Part shown: one piece after another, positions 53,001-64,000 of the stretch
How positions within the stretch are numbered: the first letter of the stretch is position 1
How the letters are laid out: every line of letters starts with the position of its first letter
Source of the DNA: Sphaeroforma sirkka
Lineage: Eukaryota > Opisthokonta > Ichthyosporea > Ichthyophonida
Assembly (NCBI GenBank): GCA_001586965.3
Contig: LUCW03000378.1
Coordinates: 33,501 to 97,500, forward strand
Direction of reading: 5' to 3'
DNA: 64,000 nt
Made by a program: the position numbers and the translations under genes
Notes under the pieces: generated by a model
The model's database searches: none
Told to the model about the DNA's origin: nothing
The model's input: the letters and a program-made list of their open reading frames with translations, nothing else

Positions 53001-56000
53001 GTATATAAAGTTAATCAACAAATGAAAACATAAAAGACGCGAAACTCCACTGCGACACACGCATGACTGCAGAATACCTGGAGTTACGAAAATCACGGAC
53101 CTTCCATGAAAACTTGCAACATCATGTACCCAAACATATGCACACTCACGACAATTGACAAACAAGGCAATGACTCATAGAACTATGGACACGGTGTGTG
53201 TGGTGCTTCATAGCCTCTTACATACTTTGGGTTTGGCCTCCACGTCGACATCTCTGTCCAACAGCAGCTGCACCATTTCTTTGTCGCCATTCTCGCAAGC
53301 CTGGTGCAGTGGCGTGCACCCAACCTGAGGAAGTGAAGAAACACACAGTTGTGCACTGTGAGAACCACATCACCGTTGCTACGTATGCAGTTGTGCACCC
53401 ACCATAACACCTGCCACCATAATCCATGATATAAATACAGATGATACTACGCAAATAGAGCGTGATATAAAGACCAGAAGTTTGGCTACAATATATCAGT
53501 ATTGGTCTATAGCACAAATTTGCGCCGCGATGCCCAATTTCATTAACAGCCAAAAAAACAAGTAATACAGTGAAATACGTAGAAACACTGGAGCAAAGGT
53601 CAATATTATTTGAAGCGCTGGCATGATCACTTCTGCAAACAATTCTAAACATGACACATTAAACAATGTACACCACGTGTGTGGTACTCCATGAGCGCTT
53701 ACATACATTGTCTTTGGCCTCTATGTTGGCATTACTCTTCAACAGCAGCCGCGCCGCATCTTTGTGTCCTTTTTGATAAGCACTATGCAGTGGCGTCCTC
53801 CCATTCTGACAGAGTGAAGAAACAAACAGTTGTGCACTGTGAGCACCACACCGCTGCTGCTACATATGCAGTTGTGAGCCTACTATAACATCTGTCACCA
53901 CAAGCGATGATATAAATGCAGACAGTACTACGCAGATAGTATGTCATATACAGACCAGGAACTATGCTACAAAATATCAGCAATGGTCATAGGGACAAAC
54001 CTGCACCGCAATGCATAATTTCATTCACGGCCACATTGCAAGTAGTAGAGTGAGACGTAGAAACATTAGAACAGAGGTCGATATCATGGGCAACGCTGGA
54101 ATAACCACGGTGCCACCAAGCACACAAGTGGCAAAGGTATAGTCGACGCAGCCTCTGTATATACAAAATCAAAACTAATCTATCGGCCAACAGTACAACC
54201 ACTGAGCTTTGATACCTATAGCTGCACAAGGCTACAACACAAGTAGCGCAGAGTACACACTGTGCATACATGAACAGTGGTCATTTGTGTATCCAATGTC
54301 AGAACTAAACACATGCGACAAATGCAATAAGTACATCAGGCGAGATTTACTTTTAAAATTCCAGCGTTCAGGGTTGAATATGGTGAAAAATTTCTCTAAA
54401 CCCTAAAACCTCAAAACCCCCCTAAACTCTGAAGCCATTCCATACTGCAGACCAATGGCATGCGGCCATCGAGATCGGAAGAGCAATAAAAAACAGAACA
54501 TACACCGCTAAGTGTTTATGGTCTATCTAATACAAGCATATGGATGAGTTGTCCGTGTTGCTCAGTTCTGTGCTCCTAAAAATATACATAGCTTGCGAGT
54601 GGGTTCGTAGTGTCCAGTGCTATCAGAAGACCAAGTGTCTATCCTGTTAAATGGTTCATGTTACTCATACCAGCATTACACCACTTGACAAAACATACTG
54701 ACTTTATATCAGCGTACCTATGCAGCCACTCCAAATTAAAAACCAAATGAACTGACAAAGTAAATATGTCACACAAAGAAAACGAACAAACACACCAACC
54801 GGCAGATTAATATGCAGACGAACAAACACTGCAACACATATATCCAATGTACAATACCGTCACAGACACACCGCATTAACGAAATTCATACGAAATGGCT
54901 TCGGCAATGAACCAACTGGCATACTTTGAATCGTATCATCTTTGCACACAATACACGAGCTGACGCTGTGGGTATAACCTTCTACCAATTGACTATTCTT
55001 ACATCAAACGTCACATAAGTCCATAGCTTTCAGACTTCAATGATACAACAGCCGACTGTGACTGTAGTATAAGTTATAAAATTTGCGAGTGACAAATCAA
55101 TCGATGCATACCTACATGGGAGTATAAGTGTGTTGTTGTCAAATTCTATAATTGGAGAACATAAAATATACACACGACTCTTCTCGCAGCCCAAATGGGT
55201 TGCTGCTGACAGGCTGGACACACACGATAACTTGCACAGGTCTAAAGCAGATACACAGATTGCACAGCAGTGTAAAATATAGTCATTTAGACTATCTACT
55301 ACATCCCGCGAGAAAATGCTTAAAACCTGAATGATAGCCAATGTCCCATAGTTGTATATTCAAGTAGGTCTTGCATTTACAATCAAATTGCGGAGACGCA
55401 ACATGGCATACCGTGATTGTTCGCAATGTGGAATTCGAGTATGAAAGTAGAGCTGCAGACCTAGACAACTCATCACACTATTGTATTGCACTGACCATAT
55501 GACTTTTATAGATACAACGAATGTTGACACAATAGAAAAACATGATCAGTCCCTTGCAAGGAACCCTCAACACCATACACAAGTCACCACACGTATCGAA
55601 TTAGCACTGTTCAATGTGCTCGGTCAACACAACATAAACAATACCACACCCGGCCTATCCAGCATAACATTGGTACTATGCGGATCTTCACTGACACTTA
55701 AGGAATATCACTAAGCAGGCTGCACAGCCGTATCAGTCGAGAACCATGCACGTGGTAGATAAACAAACAAACAACAAACAACAAGACCAACAAAAAAATC
55801 AATGTACCTACGAACAACAAAAATACATACATACAAACAAACAAGAAACAAGATACAGCAATCAATAAACGAATGAACACAACATGTACCAAAACATATC
55901 ATGTACACTCCTGACAATTGACAACCCAGACAATGACTCATAGAAGCATGCACACAGTGTGTGTGGTGTTTCATAACCTCTTACATACGCTGTCTTTGGC

Positions 56001-59000
56001 CTTCGCGTCGGCACCACACTCCAGCAGCAGCTTCACCACTTCTTCGTGGCCATTATGACAGGCTAAGTGCAGTGGCGTACACCCATCCTGACAAGGTGAA
56101 TAAACAAGCAGTCGTGCACTGTGAGAACCACATCACTGCTGCTATGTATGCATTTGTGCACCCACCACAACAAACGCCATCGCAACAGACAATACGATAC
56201 AGCTAGTATAACATAAATAGCTCGTGATATACAGTCTAGCAAATTTGCTACAACGTACAGTATTCGTCTACAGCACAAACCTGTGACATAATGCACAATT
56301 TCATTCAGGCCACATTGCAAGTAGTGCAGTGAAATACGTAGAAACACTGGAACAGAGATCGATATCATTTGAAACGCTGCAATGATCATGGTACCACCAG
56401 TACACACTGTAGTGATATAGTTGACGCAACCTCTAAACACTGAACTCTAACGCCCGCAACTGCTCAAGGTCACAACACAAACAGCACAGAGTGCACCCTG
56501 TGCGTACATGAACAGAAGACAATATTGTATCCCATATTAAGACCAAACATATGCGACAATTCAATATGTGATCAGGCGAGCTTTGCTTTTTATGTTTCAG
56601 GTTTTAAGGGTTGATAGGGTAAAAAATAAAACCGCTGCCTAAAACAAAAAATACCTTCATTCTGTAAACCAGTGATATGCGGACATCGAGATCGGAACGA
56701 AAGCGCAAGCAGCACATGCACCGCTAAGTGTCCATGATCTATCATCTAATACAAACATATGGGTGTGCTGTGGGGTTTGCTCAGTTCTGTGCTCGATACA
56801 AAGAATCCGTTTGTGGTCCGGATTCAGCGGTTTAGGTGGATTCATGGTGTGCAATATTACAAGACAGCCAAGTGTATACGTTAATGATACTCACAGTAGC
56901 ACCCGACTGCAACACAGACTACGCATTTACAACATTATAATAGTCAATACAAAAGAACACATCATCTATTATATGGAGGTTATCACCAGACTCCGATATA
57001 TCACGGCACTAACGTTCTCCTATTCAGCGAAGGAAAAAGGGCACTACAACCGCTTAACAAAGAGTATGGGTCATTGCGCGCCAAAAGTGGTACGCATTCA
57101 CAGACAAACACTGAATACCACAACTACACTATACCACTTGTATTACCATAATGACTACATATCATTGTACCTATGTAGTCAATGGAAATGAAATCAATCA
57201 AATACACCAATAGCTAGATACTATCCATAGAAAATAAATGAACGAACAAAGTAGCATACAAGCGAACGGACGAACAAACACACCAACAAACAGATTAACA
57301 TGCAGACGAACAAACACTGCATCACATGTATTTAATGTACAATACCATCACAGACACACCGCATTAACGAAATTCATACGAAATGGCTTCGGTAAAGAAC
57401 ATACTAGAAAGTGTATATGTTGAGTCGTATTATCTTTGCACAAAATACACTGAACGGACGCTGTGGGTATATTTAGCTAGCAATTGTGTGTTCTTGCATC
57501 AAACATCATATAAGCACTTTTGAGACTTATTTGAGACAACAGCGGACTGTGACTGTACTATCAGCTTCAACACTAGCGAATGCAGTATCATCCCATGCAT
57601 ACTTAGAAGGAGAATAAGTGTGTTGTTGTCAACTTCTACAATTCGGCACTATAGAACAAGCGCACGACTCTTCTCACATGTCAAGGAGTATATTCTAACG
57701 TAAGCTGGACACAAATGATAATTGGCGTAGGAAAAATGAAAAAGATCGAACCCCGTATAGTCGTACATGCAAATAGGTCGTGTACATGCAATCTATTTCT
57801 AGAGACGTACACCTGGTGTACCGTGTCAGCTCACAATGTGTGATTCGAGAACGAGAATACAGCTGCACTCCTTGACAACTCATCAGACTATTGTATTTCT
57901 TCACTGACCATATGACCACTTATGAAGTCTACGAAGGTTGATAGACAATAGTCAAACCTGCTTAATCTGTTCCAAAGGAACCCACAACAACCGACAAACG
58001 TGAATGCACGCTTCAAATTGATGCTGCTAAATGTACTCAAATGGCACACCGCAAATAATACCACAGACGGCTAAACCATGCAGCATGACATTTGCACAAT
58101 GCGGATCTTCTCTATATGACACTCAAAGAATATCAACAAGCAGGCAGCATAGCCGTATCAATCGAGAATCATATACGTGGTAGACAAAAAATCACATAAA
58201 CGAAAAAACAAACAAACGAGCTAGCAACAAACCACAAACAATAAACAAATGGACAAACAACCGAACAAAAAAAAATGAACAACAGAATGAACGCACTGAC
58301 AAACAAACAAGTAAATAAACACAAGGACTGACAAACAAGCCAATCTGTTCACGAACAAATGATGCAGCTCGTGTACTATGTAAAAACGTAATATTCGTCA
58401 CAGTGACCTGCATTGTATGACTGACTACGTATGCGTAATCTGGATACCGAGTATAGACATATCGACATCAATTTAAACCAGACACCAGAATTGACTCAAG
58501 CATGAGAGTTCAGATCATAATACACGTCTCATACACGTGAACATCAGCATTGTATACCAATGTAACAGACTGTATCATCATACAAACGTAGAGACCTTTA
58601 TGTGGGCACTTGTCTCCAGATAAGTCTAGCATCATTTGAACTAGATATTAAAAGCAGACGTGTGTTATCAAACGATACTACATTTCTAAGACGATGTGTA
58701 CTATAACTCTGATTTAGAAACAAGTAGCGGAACGACAAGTGTTGCGAAAGGGTACATAAAGTCAATCAACAAATGAAACAAACGACGGGAATATTCACTG
58801 CGACACGCGCATGACTGCAAAATACCTAAAGTTAAGAAAATCACAGACCTTGAATGAACTTGCAACAACATGTTCCCAAGAGTATGCACACTCACGCAAT
58901 TGGCAAATCAGACCATGACTGGTGGACCATGCACAGGCATGTGTGGTGCTTCATGATCTCTTACATACGCTGTCTTTGACCTCCATGTGGGCACCCCTCT

Positions 59001-59067
59001 GCAACAGCAGCCGCACCTTTTCTTTGTCGCCTTTTTCACAAGCATCATGGAGTGGCGTATTCTCACC
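39977..59067 (-). CDS. Ankyrin-repeat / protein kinase / RING-type multi-exon gene
   Basis: Reconstructed by splice sites on the minus strand. Ten ankyrin exons (59067 down to 44736) are followed by a 90-nt capping exon (44302-44213), then exon 43061-41421 and the terminal exon 41008-39977. All junctions are phase 0, with donors mostly GTATGTAAG and acceptors (C/T)NG(T)CAG. Total visible coding is about 1,250 codons. Ankyrin repeats bind protein ligands. The kinase has VAIK lysine, HCDLKPKN catalytic loop, DFD metal motif and APE, so phosphotransfer is plausible. The C-terminal cysteine clusters suggest a ubiquitin ligase. The N-terminal exon with the start codon was not found, and additional ankyrin exons upstream cannot be excluded. 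Joining them into one gene is inference from strand, phase and order. Confidence 0.75.
41009..41420 (-). other. Intron inside the kinase domain
   Basis: 412 nt. The donor is TCATGAG/GTATTTTG at 41421/41420 and the acceptor TTTACTGTGCAG/GCGCTC at 41009/41008. Splicing joins NIFITSTHE to ALLGDFDN in frame and gives the expected spacing from catalytic loop to DFG position. The reading frame runs into the intron and stops there without splicing. Confidence 0.85.
41421..43061 (-). CDS. Exon with helical region and kinase N-lobe
   Basis: 547 codons, phase 0 at both ends. Acceptor CACCTGATCACTCAG at 43062. The first 390 residues are helical and coiled-coil-like (ARADTAALAQQAASVALPTG, IERAEEALETFNALQTQIRE, LEDVQRLCKDARSNVLQFAS). 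The kinase begins near KYPAVEQLSGRCGRDVWWRT with a degenerate glycine loop, then GKDVAIKSYHLVSAEHR with the ATP-anchoring Lys (codon at 41738-41736), VLMPYYANGDLSAWI and LHELDIVHCDLKPKNIFI with Asp and Asn. HCD in place of HRD is seen in other kinases. It is most like tyrosine-kinase-like (TKL) family kinases. Confidence 0.85.
43062..44212 (-). other. Intron between ankyrin cap and kinase exon
   Basis: 1,151 nt. Donor GCGCAG/GTATTATC at 44213/44212, acceptor GATCACTCAG/TGCCTAG at 43062/43061. A short extra exon around 43265 (after TTTGTCTGCAG) is possible but not supported by a domain. No repeats recognised. Confidence 0.55.
44213..44302 (-). CDS. Ankyrin capping repeat exon (90 nt)
   Basis: Acceptor GTATTATCAACAG, then NGDTPLDLSNDEMKQFLREA and IQQKADRQAQ, ending GCGCAG/GTATTA. 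TPLDLS and the polar helix are typical of a C-terminal ankyrin cap. Thirty codons, phase 0. Confidence 0.85.
44736..44834 (-). CDS. Ankyrin repeat exon 10 (99 nt)
   Basis: Acceptor CTCCACTTCGTCAG, then DGETPLHFACKNRRKEVVQL and LFEWHANVEAEDF, donor GTATGTAGG. Exactly 33 codons, phase 0. Exons are numbered from the N-terminal side. Confidence 0.9.
44835..47229. other. Intron between ankyrin exons 9 and 10
   Basis: 2,395 nt without recognisable coding. Contains the acceptor-adjacent block shared by all ankyrin introns (AGTCGTGCACTGTGAGG..CATCACTGCTGCTA), CAAA tracts and a telomere-like TTTAGGATTTAGGGTTTTTA near 45380. Confidence 0.7.
47225..48600 (-). repeat. Segmental duplication, copy 1 (partner 50287-51665)
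   Basis: Nearly identical over about 1.38 kb at an offset of 3,062 bp, including exon 9 and 3 flanking intron parts. Differences are single bases, for example TTAAAAAATTAAG against a longer A run at 51076. The block includes a CAAA-type tract (47850-47965). Confidence 0.92.
47230..47328 (-). CDS. Ankyrin repeat exon 9 (99 nt)
   Basis: NGRTPLHQACQNGHKEVVQL then LLTRDANVEAKDN; acceptor TTCACCCTGTCAG, donor GTATGTAAA. Closest to the ankyrin consensus. Identical protein to exon 7 through a recent duplication. Confidence 0.92.
48655..48753 (-). CDS. Ankyrin repeat exon 8 (99 nt)
   Basis: FGYTPLFWGCFKGHKEVAQQ then LLNRDADAEAKPK; acceptor TTCACTCCGTCAG, donor GTATGTAAG. The TPLHxA signature is degraded to TPLFWG, so this repeat may fold poorly or have changed surface. 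Confidence 0.85.
49430..49640. repeat. CAAA/CGAA-type simple repeat in an ankyrin intron
   Basis: Runs of AACAAACGAACAAATGAA. Similar tracts lie in other introns at about 45773-45860, 46335-46500, 47850-47965, 50912-51028, 55755-55875, 57236-57320 and 58180-58345. They are part of the repeated intron unit. Phe/Val/Cys-rich minus-strand frames over them are not genes. Confidence 0.85.
49721..50290 (-). repeat. Second segmental duplication (partner 52098-52655)
   Basis: TTGTCATATCGACCTTCAGC starts both copies at an offset of 2,377 bp. They run nearly identically to the donor side of exons 7 and 5. The exon itself is not part of this match; the exon 5 and exon 7 sequences differ more than their flanking introns do. 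Confidence 0.88.
50287..51665 (-). repeat. Segmental duplication, copy 2 (partner 47225-48600)
   Basis: Includes exon 7, identical in protein to exon 9, and the intron up to exon 6. See partner for differences. Confidence 0.92.
50292..50390 (-). CDS. Ankyrin repeat exon 7 (99 nt)
   Basis: NGRTPLHQACQNGHKEVVQL then LLTRDANVEAKDN, identical to exon 9. Acceptor TTCACCCTGTCAG, donor GTATGTAAG. It lies 3,062 bp from exon 9 within a duplicated block. Confidence 0.92.
51722..51820 (-). CDS. Ankyrin repeat exon 6 (99 nt)
   Basis: NGRTPLHLACQNGHKEVAQM then LLVRDANVDAKDN; acceptor TTCAATCTGTCAG, donor GTATGTAAG. Canonical repeat. Confidence 0.92.
52661..52759 (-). CDS. Ankyrin repeat exon 5 (99 nt)
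   Basis: NGRTPLHQACENGDTEVVQL then LLVCDIDVEAKTK; acceptor TTCAATCCGTCAG, donor GTATGTAAA. Canonical core with variable tip residues. Confidence 0.92.
52843..52892 (-). repeat. Fragment of an ankyrin exon start and its acceptor
   Basis: GCAGTGACGTCCTCCCATTC is followed by TGACGGATTGAAGAAACAAA and CAGTTGTGCACCCGCCAC, repeating the 5' end of exon 5 and its upstream intron about 90 bp away. Only about six codons of exon remain and no donor, so it is not a usable exon. Confidence 0.75.
53226..53324 (-). CDS. Ankyrin repeat exon 4 (99 nt)
   Basis: VGCTPLHQACENGDKEMVQL then LLDRDVDVEAKPK; acceptor TTCACTTCCTCAG, donor GTATGTAAG. Confidence 0.9.
53708..53806 (-). CDS. Ankyrin repeat exon 3 (99 nt)
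   Basis: NGRTPLHSAYQKGHKDAARL then LLKSNANIEAKDN; acceptor TTCACTCTGTCAG, donor GTATGTAAG. The intron between exons 3 and 4 is only 383 nt, much shorter than most others in the array. Confidence 0.9.
53807..55988. other. Intron between ankyrin exons 2 and 3
   Basis: 2,182 nt. Holds the shared acceptor-adjacent block, CTAAACCCTAAAACC near 54400, and a CAAA tract near 55755-55875. No exon recognised. Confidence 0.7.
55989..56087 (-). CDS. Ankyrin repeat exon 2 (99 nt)
   Basis: DGCTPLHLACHNGHEEVVKL then LLECGADAKAKDS; acceptor TTCACCTTGTCAG, donor GTATGTAAG. Canonical GAD loop. Confidence 0.92.
56088..58968. other. Intron between ankyrin exons 1 and 2
   Basis: 2,881 nt. Parts of it match the neighbouring introns (for example AACATGTTCCC..GTATGCACACTCACG near 58870). 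No further ankyrin exon is present on either strand as far as I could read. Confidence 0.65.
58969..59067 (-). CDS. Ankyrin repeat exon 1, first visible (99 nt)
   Basis: GENTPLHDACEKGDKEKVRL then LLQRGAHMEVKDS; acceptor TTCACTCTGTTAG, donor GTATGTAAG. It is the most N-terminal repeat found; the upstream exon with the start codon was not identified. Confidence 0.88.
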
Positions 59068-61908
59068 CTAACAGAGTGAAGAAACAAACAGTCATGCACT
59101 GAGAACCACATCACTGCTGCCACGTGTGCAGGTGTGCCCTCACCACAACACCTGTCACCGTAACCAATGATATGGATACAGATAGTACTAAGCAAATAGC
59201 CCGTGATATACAGACCAGCAATTTAGCTACAACATATCAGTATTAGTCCATAGCACAAACCTACACCTCAATGCACAATTTCATTCACGACCACACTGCA
59301 AGTAGTAAAGTGAAATGCGTAGAAACATTGGAACAGAGGTCGATATCATTTGAAACACGTCAATGATCACGGCGCCAACAGTACACGTAGTAATGGTATA
59401 GCTGGCACAGCTTCTGTATATACAAAATCAAAACTAGACTGCACACCTGCAGTACAAACACTGAACTTTAAATTTCCTAGCTGCTCAACGCCACAACACA
59501 AGTAGCGCGGAGTGCACACCGTGCATACATGAACAGAGGACAGCCTTGGACAACTGAACGAAACATGTACGACAATACAATAAGTACATCAGGCGAGCGC
59601 TAGTTCTTACGTTTTAGTGTTTAGGGGTTTTTAGGTCATAAAAATAACGAAACCCTAAAACCTGTCCATCCTGTAGACCAGTGACATGCGGCGATCGAGA
59701 TTGGGGCAACAGTGCAAAACAGAACATACACCGGAAGTGTCTATGATCTATTTAATACAAACATATGGGTGTGCTGTGGGGTTTGCTCTGTTCTGAGCTC
59801 TTTAAATATAACCTGCTTGCAAGTGGGTACACGGTTTACAGTGTTGTCAAATTTGTAAATGCGTATGCTGTTAAATCGGTCATGTAACTCACACCAGCGC
59901 CCACCTACAACACAGACTAAGCAAACACATTGTGCTTATACGGAAAATTCATAAACACATCAATTATTATATCGGAGGTTGTCACCAGATCCACTGATAT
60001 GTCATGCCACTAAAGGTCTCTAAATTGGGGCAGCAAATAAGTGCACGAATAGTCGGGGCCATTGCGCGCCCAAAAGCTGAGCATTCACTGATAAACAGTG
60101 AATACCACAACTACACTATACCACTAGCAATGCCATACTATCTCTATATCAGCGTACTTACGTAGCCACTGAAAATGAAAACAATCAAACATACTAGCTA
60201 ACTACATTTTAACCGTGAAAAATAAACGAACGAACAAAGTAGTATAAAAGAGAACGCATGAACGTACACACCAACAAACTAGTTTACCTGCAGATGAACA
60301 AGCACTGAAACACATGTAATCAATGTACAATACCGTCACAGACCACCGCAAGAACGAACTAAATAAAATATGGCTTCGGCAAAGAACCAACTCGAAAAAA
60401 GCATATTTTGAATCGTATCATCTTTGCACACAATCAAAACTCACACTGTAGGTATAACTAGATAGCAATCGAGTATTTTCACATCACACACTATATAAGT
60501 ACTGTCCAGAATCTTTTGAAAAAACAGCCGACTGTGACTGTACCATCAGTTTCAATATTTGCGAGTGTCGAATCAGCAGATGCATGCTTACATGTAGTAT
60601 AAGTGTGTTGTGACAGAATAAAACATACACCACGACACTTCTCACCGCCTAGGTAGTCAATTCTAACCCTTGCGTTACTGCCGAAAAGCCATACACACAT
60701 GAAAATTGGCACAGTGTAGGAGATACGACAGTCACGCTGCGCTGTCATACGACTCACCCCAGAGAGCCATGTAGACAAATACGTGAAAAGTAAAAGTGAG
60801 CGAACCCCATTTAGTCGTACATTCAAGTAAGTCATGTACATGTCATGCAGATTTTGTCTATATGACATTCAAGGAATATCGCTGGGCAGGCAGCATAGCC
60901 GTATCAATCGAGAACCATGTACGTGATAGGCAAACAAAAAACAACAAACGAATAGACAAACAGCAAACAGACGAAACAACGAACAAAAATATCATATACA
61001 AACGGACAAACAACAAATAACAAACAACAATAAAAAGACCAACAAACAAACAGACTCATAAATAAAATGGACAAACAAGCGAACAAACAAACAAACAAAC
61101 AAACGCACAATCAGCTGAACGAACACACTGACACACAAATATACAAACACACAAGAACAACTGCTAAGAGTGGATGTATTAGCGGCCGTCTGCACTCGAG
61201 ACAGGGATTGTGGGATATTTGATGCGGTTGTTGAAACATGAACAGATGATGTGTGTGAGAACTACTTATGAAACATACAACCGGAAGCGTTGACGAGCTC
61301 ATGGCAACACATGATAACTTGTGACATGCAAGACATCATGTGCTGGCATATACTAGCGACATGTGGCAAGACACGCCCATCATCATATATACAGCAACAC
61401 GTACAACTGTGCCTGGGTGCCTCGATGCGACACAGACACATCTGTTTGTGAATGTGCACAGATCGAGACATACTAAGAAAGCATACTGGCATAAGAGTCA
61501 CTCTCAATAGTTGCCAATAAATAATTTCGTGGCTCAGAACAATTGAATGGGTAACATATCAAAGAGCACAAACGCAGAGTAGAGCCATAAGTGGTTCATA
61601 TAGACAGATGAGTGCGCGCCATGAGCATTTGTGATATTGCTGGTACATATTAAACCGCGTAAGCAATTTCAATCTGAATCAGATGCCAATATACAAATCC
61701 ATCGCATATATCCGCGGCAGAATACCCAGAGCAAATAAAGAGTTTACATCACCGCAGACCCCGCCAGTGCTTTGTGCGCAAGCAATTGCGCCAAACCAAA
61801 TGGCCGTATTGGCACATGTAATGGAGTGACGACTAGGGCCTCAACTCGTGCTCGTTTTTCTACGCAAATCACAGACATGTAAACAAATAAATACACAGTA
61901 CATGTACA
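59068..61908. other. Intron-like sequence upstream of ankyrin exon 1; no exon recognised
   Basis: Contains the same repeat family as the ankyrin introns: the acceptor block next to exon 1, CCCTAAAACC near 59650, and a CAAA tract at 60925-61165. The first exon of the ankyrin gene, or the boundary with the FG-type gene, should be here. A short Cys-rich minus frame at 61262-61507 has no recognisable domain. Confidence 0.5.
60925..61165. repeat. CAAA-type simple repeat
   Basis: Dense AACAAACAAACAAACGAAC runs, the longest such tract in the window. Confidence 0.85.

Positions 61909-64000
<2,092 letters not shown>

Overview
The window reads as nuclear DNA of a unicellular eukaryote. It has 18S rRNA sequence of eukaryotic type, multi-exon genes with GT/AG introns (donor mostly GTATGTAAG), many decayed LTR retrotransposons, long microsatellites, and no operons or bacterial signals. 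The gene content is an ankyrin-repeat/protein kinase/RING-type protein, an FG-nucleoporin-like protein, a monoacylglycerol-lipase-like pseudogene and a DUF6729-like protein. My guess is an opisthokont or holozoan protist such as an ichthyosporean (Sphaeroforma-like); this is inference only.

Region 1-31 kb is a graveyard of nested Ty3/gypsy-type elements. Two related copies of one family (here G1) lie in opposite orientation: a truncated minus-strand copy at about 62-3440 and a long plus-strand copy at 23228-31105 with a 5' LTR and a partial 3' LTR. The plus copy carries three later insertions: a 759-bp LTR (LTR-B, duplication GTCA), a 248-bp LTR (LTR-A, duplication TTGG) and a 418-bp unclassified piece (duplication CAGC). 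Between them lie an integrase fragment (5.1-6.2 kb, minus), a gag-rich element G2 (7.7-10.7 kb, minus), two degenerate pol regions head to head (G3 minus 11.3-13.3 kb; G4 plus 13.3-15.5 kb), a gag-like ORF split by a solo LTR (16.2-16.8 kb) and element G5 (17.3-20.3 kb, minus). The LTR of G5 starts exactly where an internally deleted 18S rRNA sequence (20.3-21.1 kb, minus) stops. Three independent LTR-A copies have TG...CA ends and perfect 4-bp target duplications. Several of the elements carry a Dam-like NPPW / DxFA module between RNase H and integrase.

Region 31-37 kb holds a multi-exon monoacylglycerol-lipase-like pseudogene (plus strand) that lacks the nucleophile serine, followed by an acidic low-complexity coding region amplified as three 0.7-kb tandem units. 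Region 37.6-39.8 kb is a DUF6729-like gene (plus) with a frameshift and a TACA microsatellite.

Region 40-59 kb is best explained as one large minus-strand gene. From its N-terminal side it has ten separate exons of exactly 99 nt, each encoding one 33-residue ankyrin repeat and all in phase 0. These are followed by a 90-nt capping repeat exon, a 547-codon exon (helical region plus kinase N-lobe and catalytic loop) and a 344-codon last exon (DFD motif, C-lobe, RING/RBR-like cysteine clusters). Introns between ankyrin exons contain repeated flanking sequence, CAAA-type tracts and recent segmental duplications.

Region 61.9-64 kb is the 3' part of an FG-repeat nucleoporin-like gene (minus, open at the right edge). 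Its introns are phase 1, and one of them holds a (TA)n tract of almost 500 bp. Its last visible exon could end at a TAG or splice in phase 0, the phase used by the ankyrin exons.
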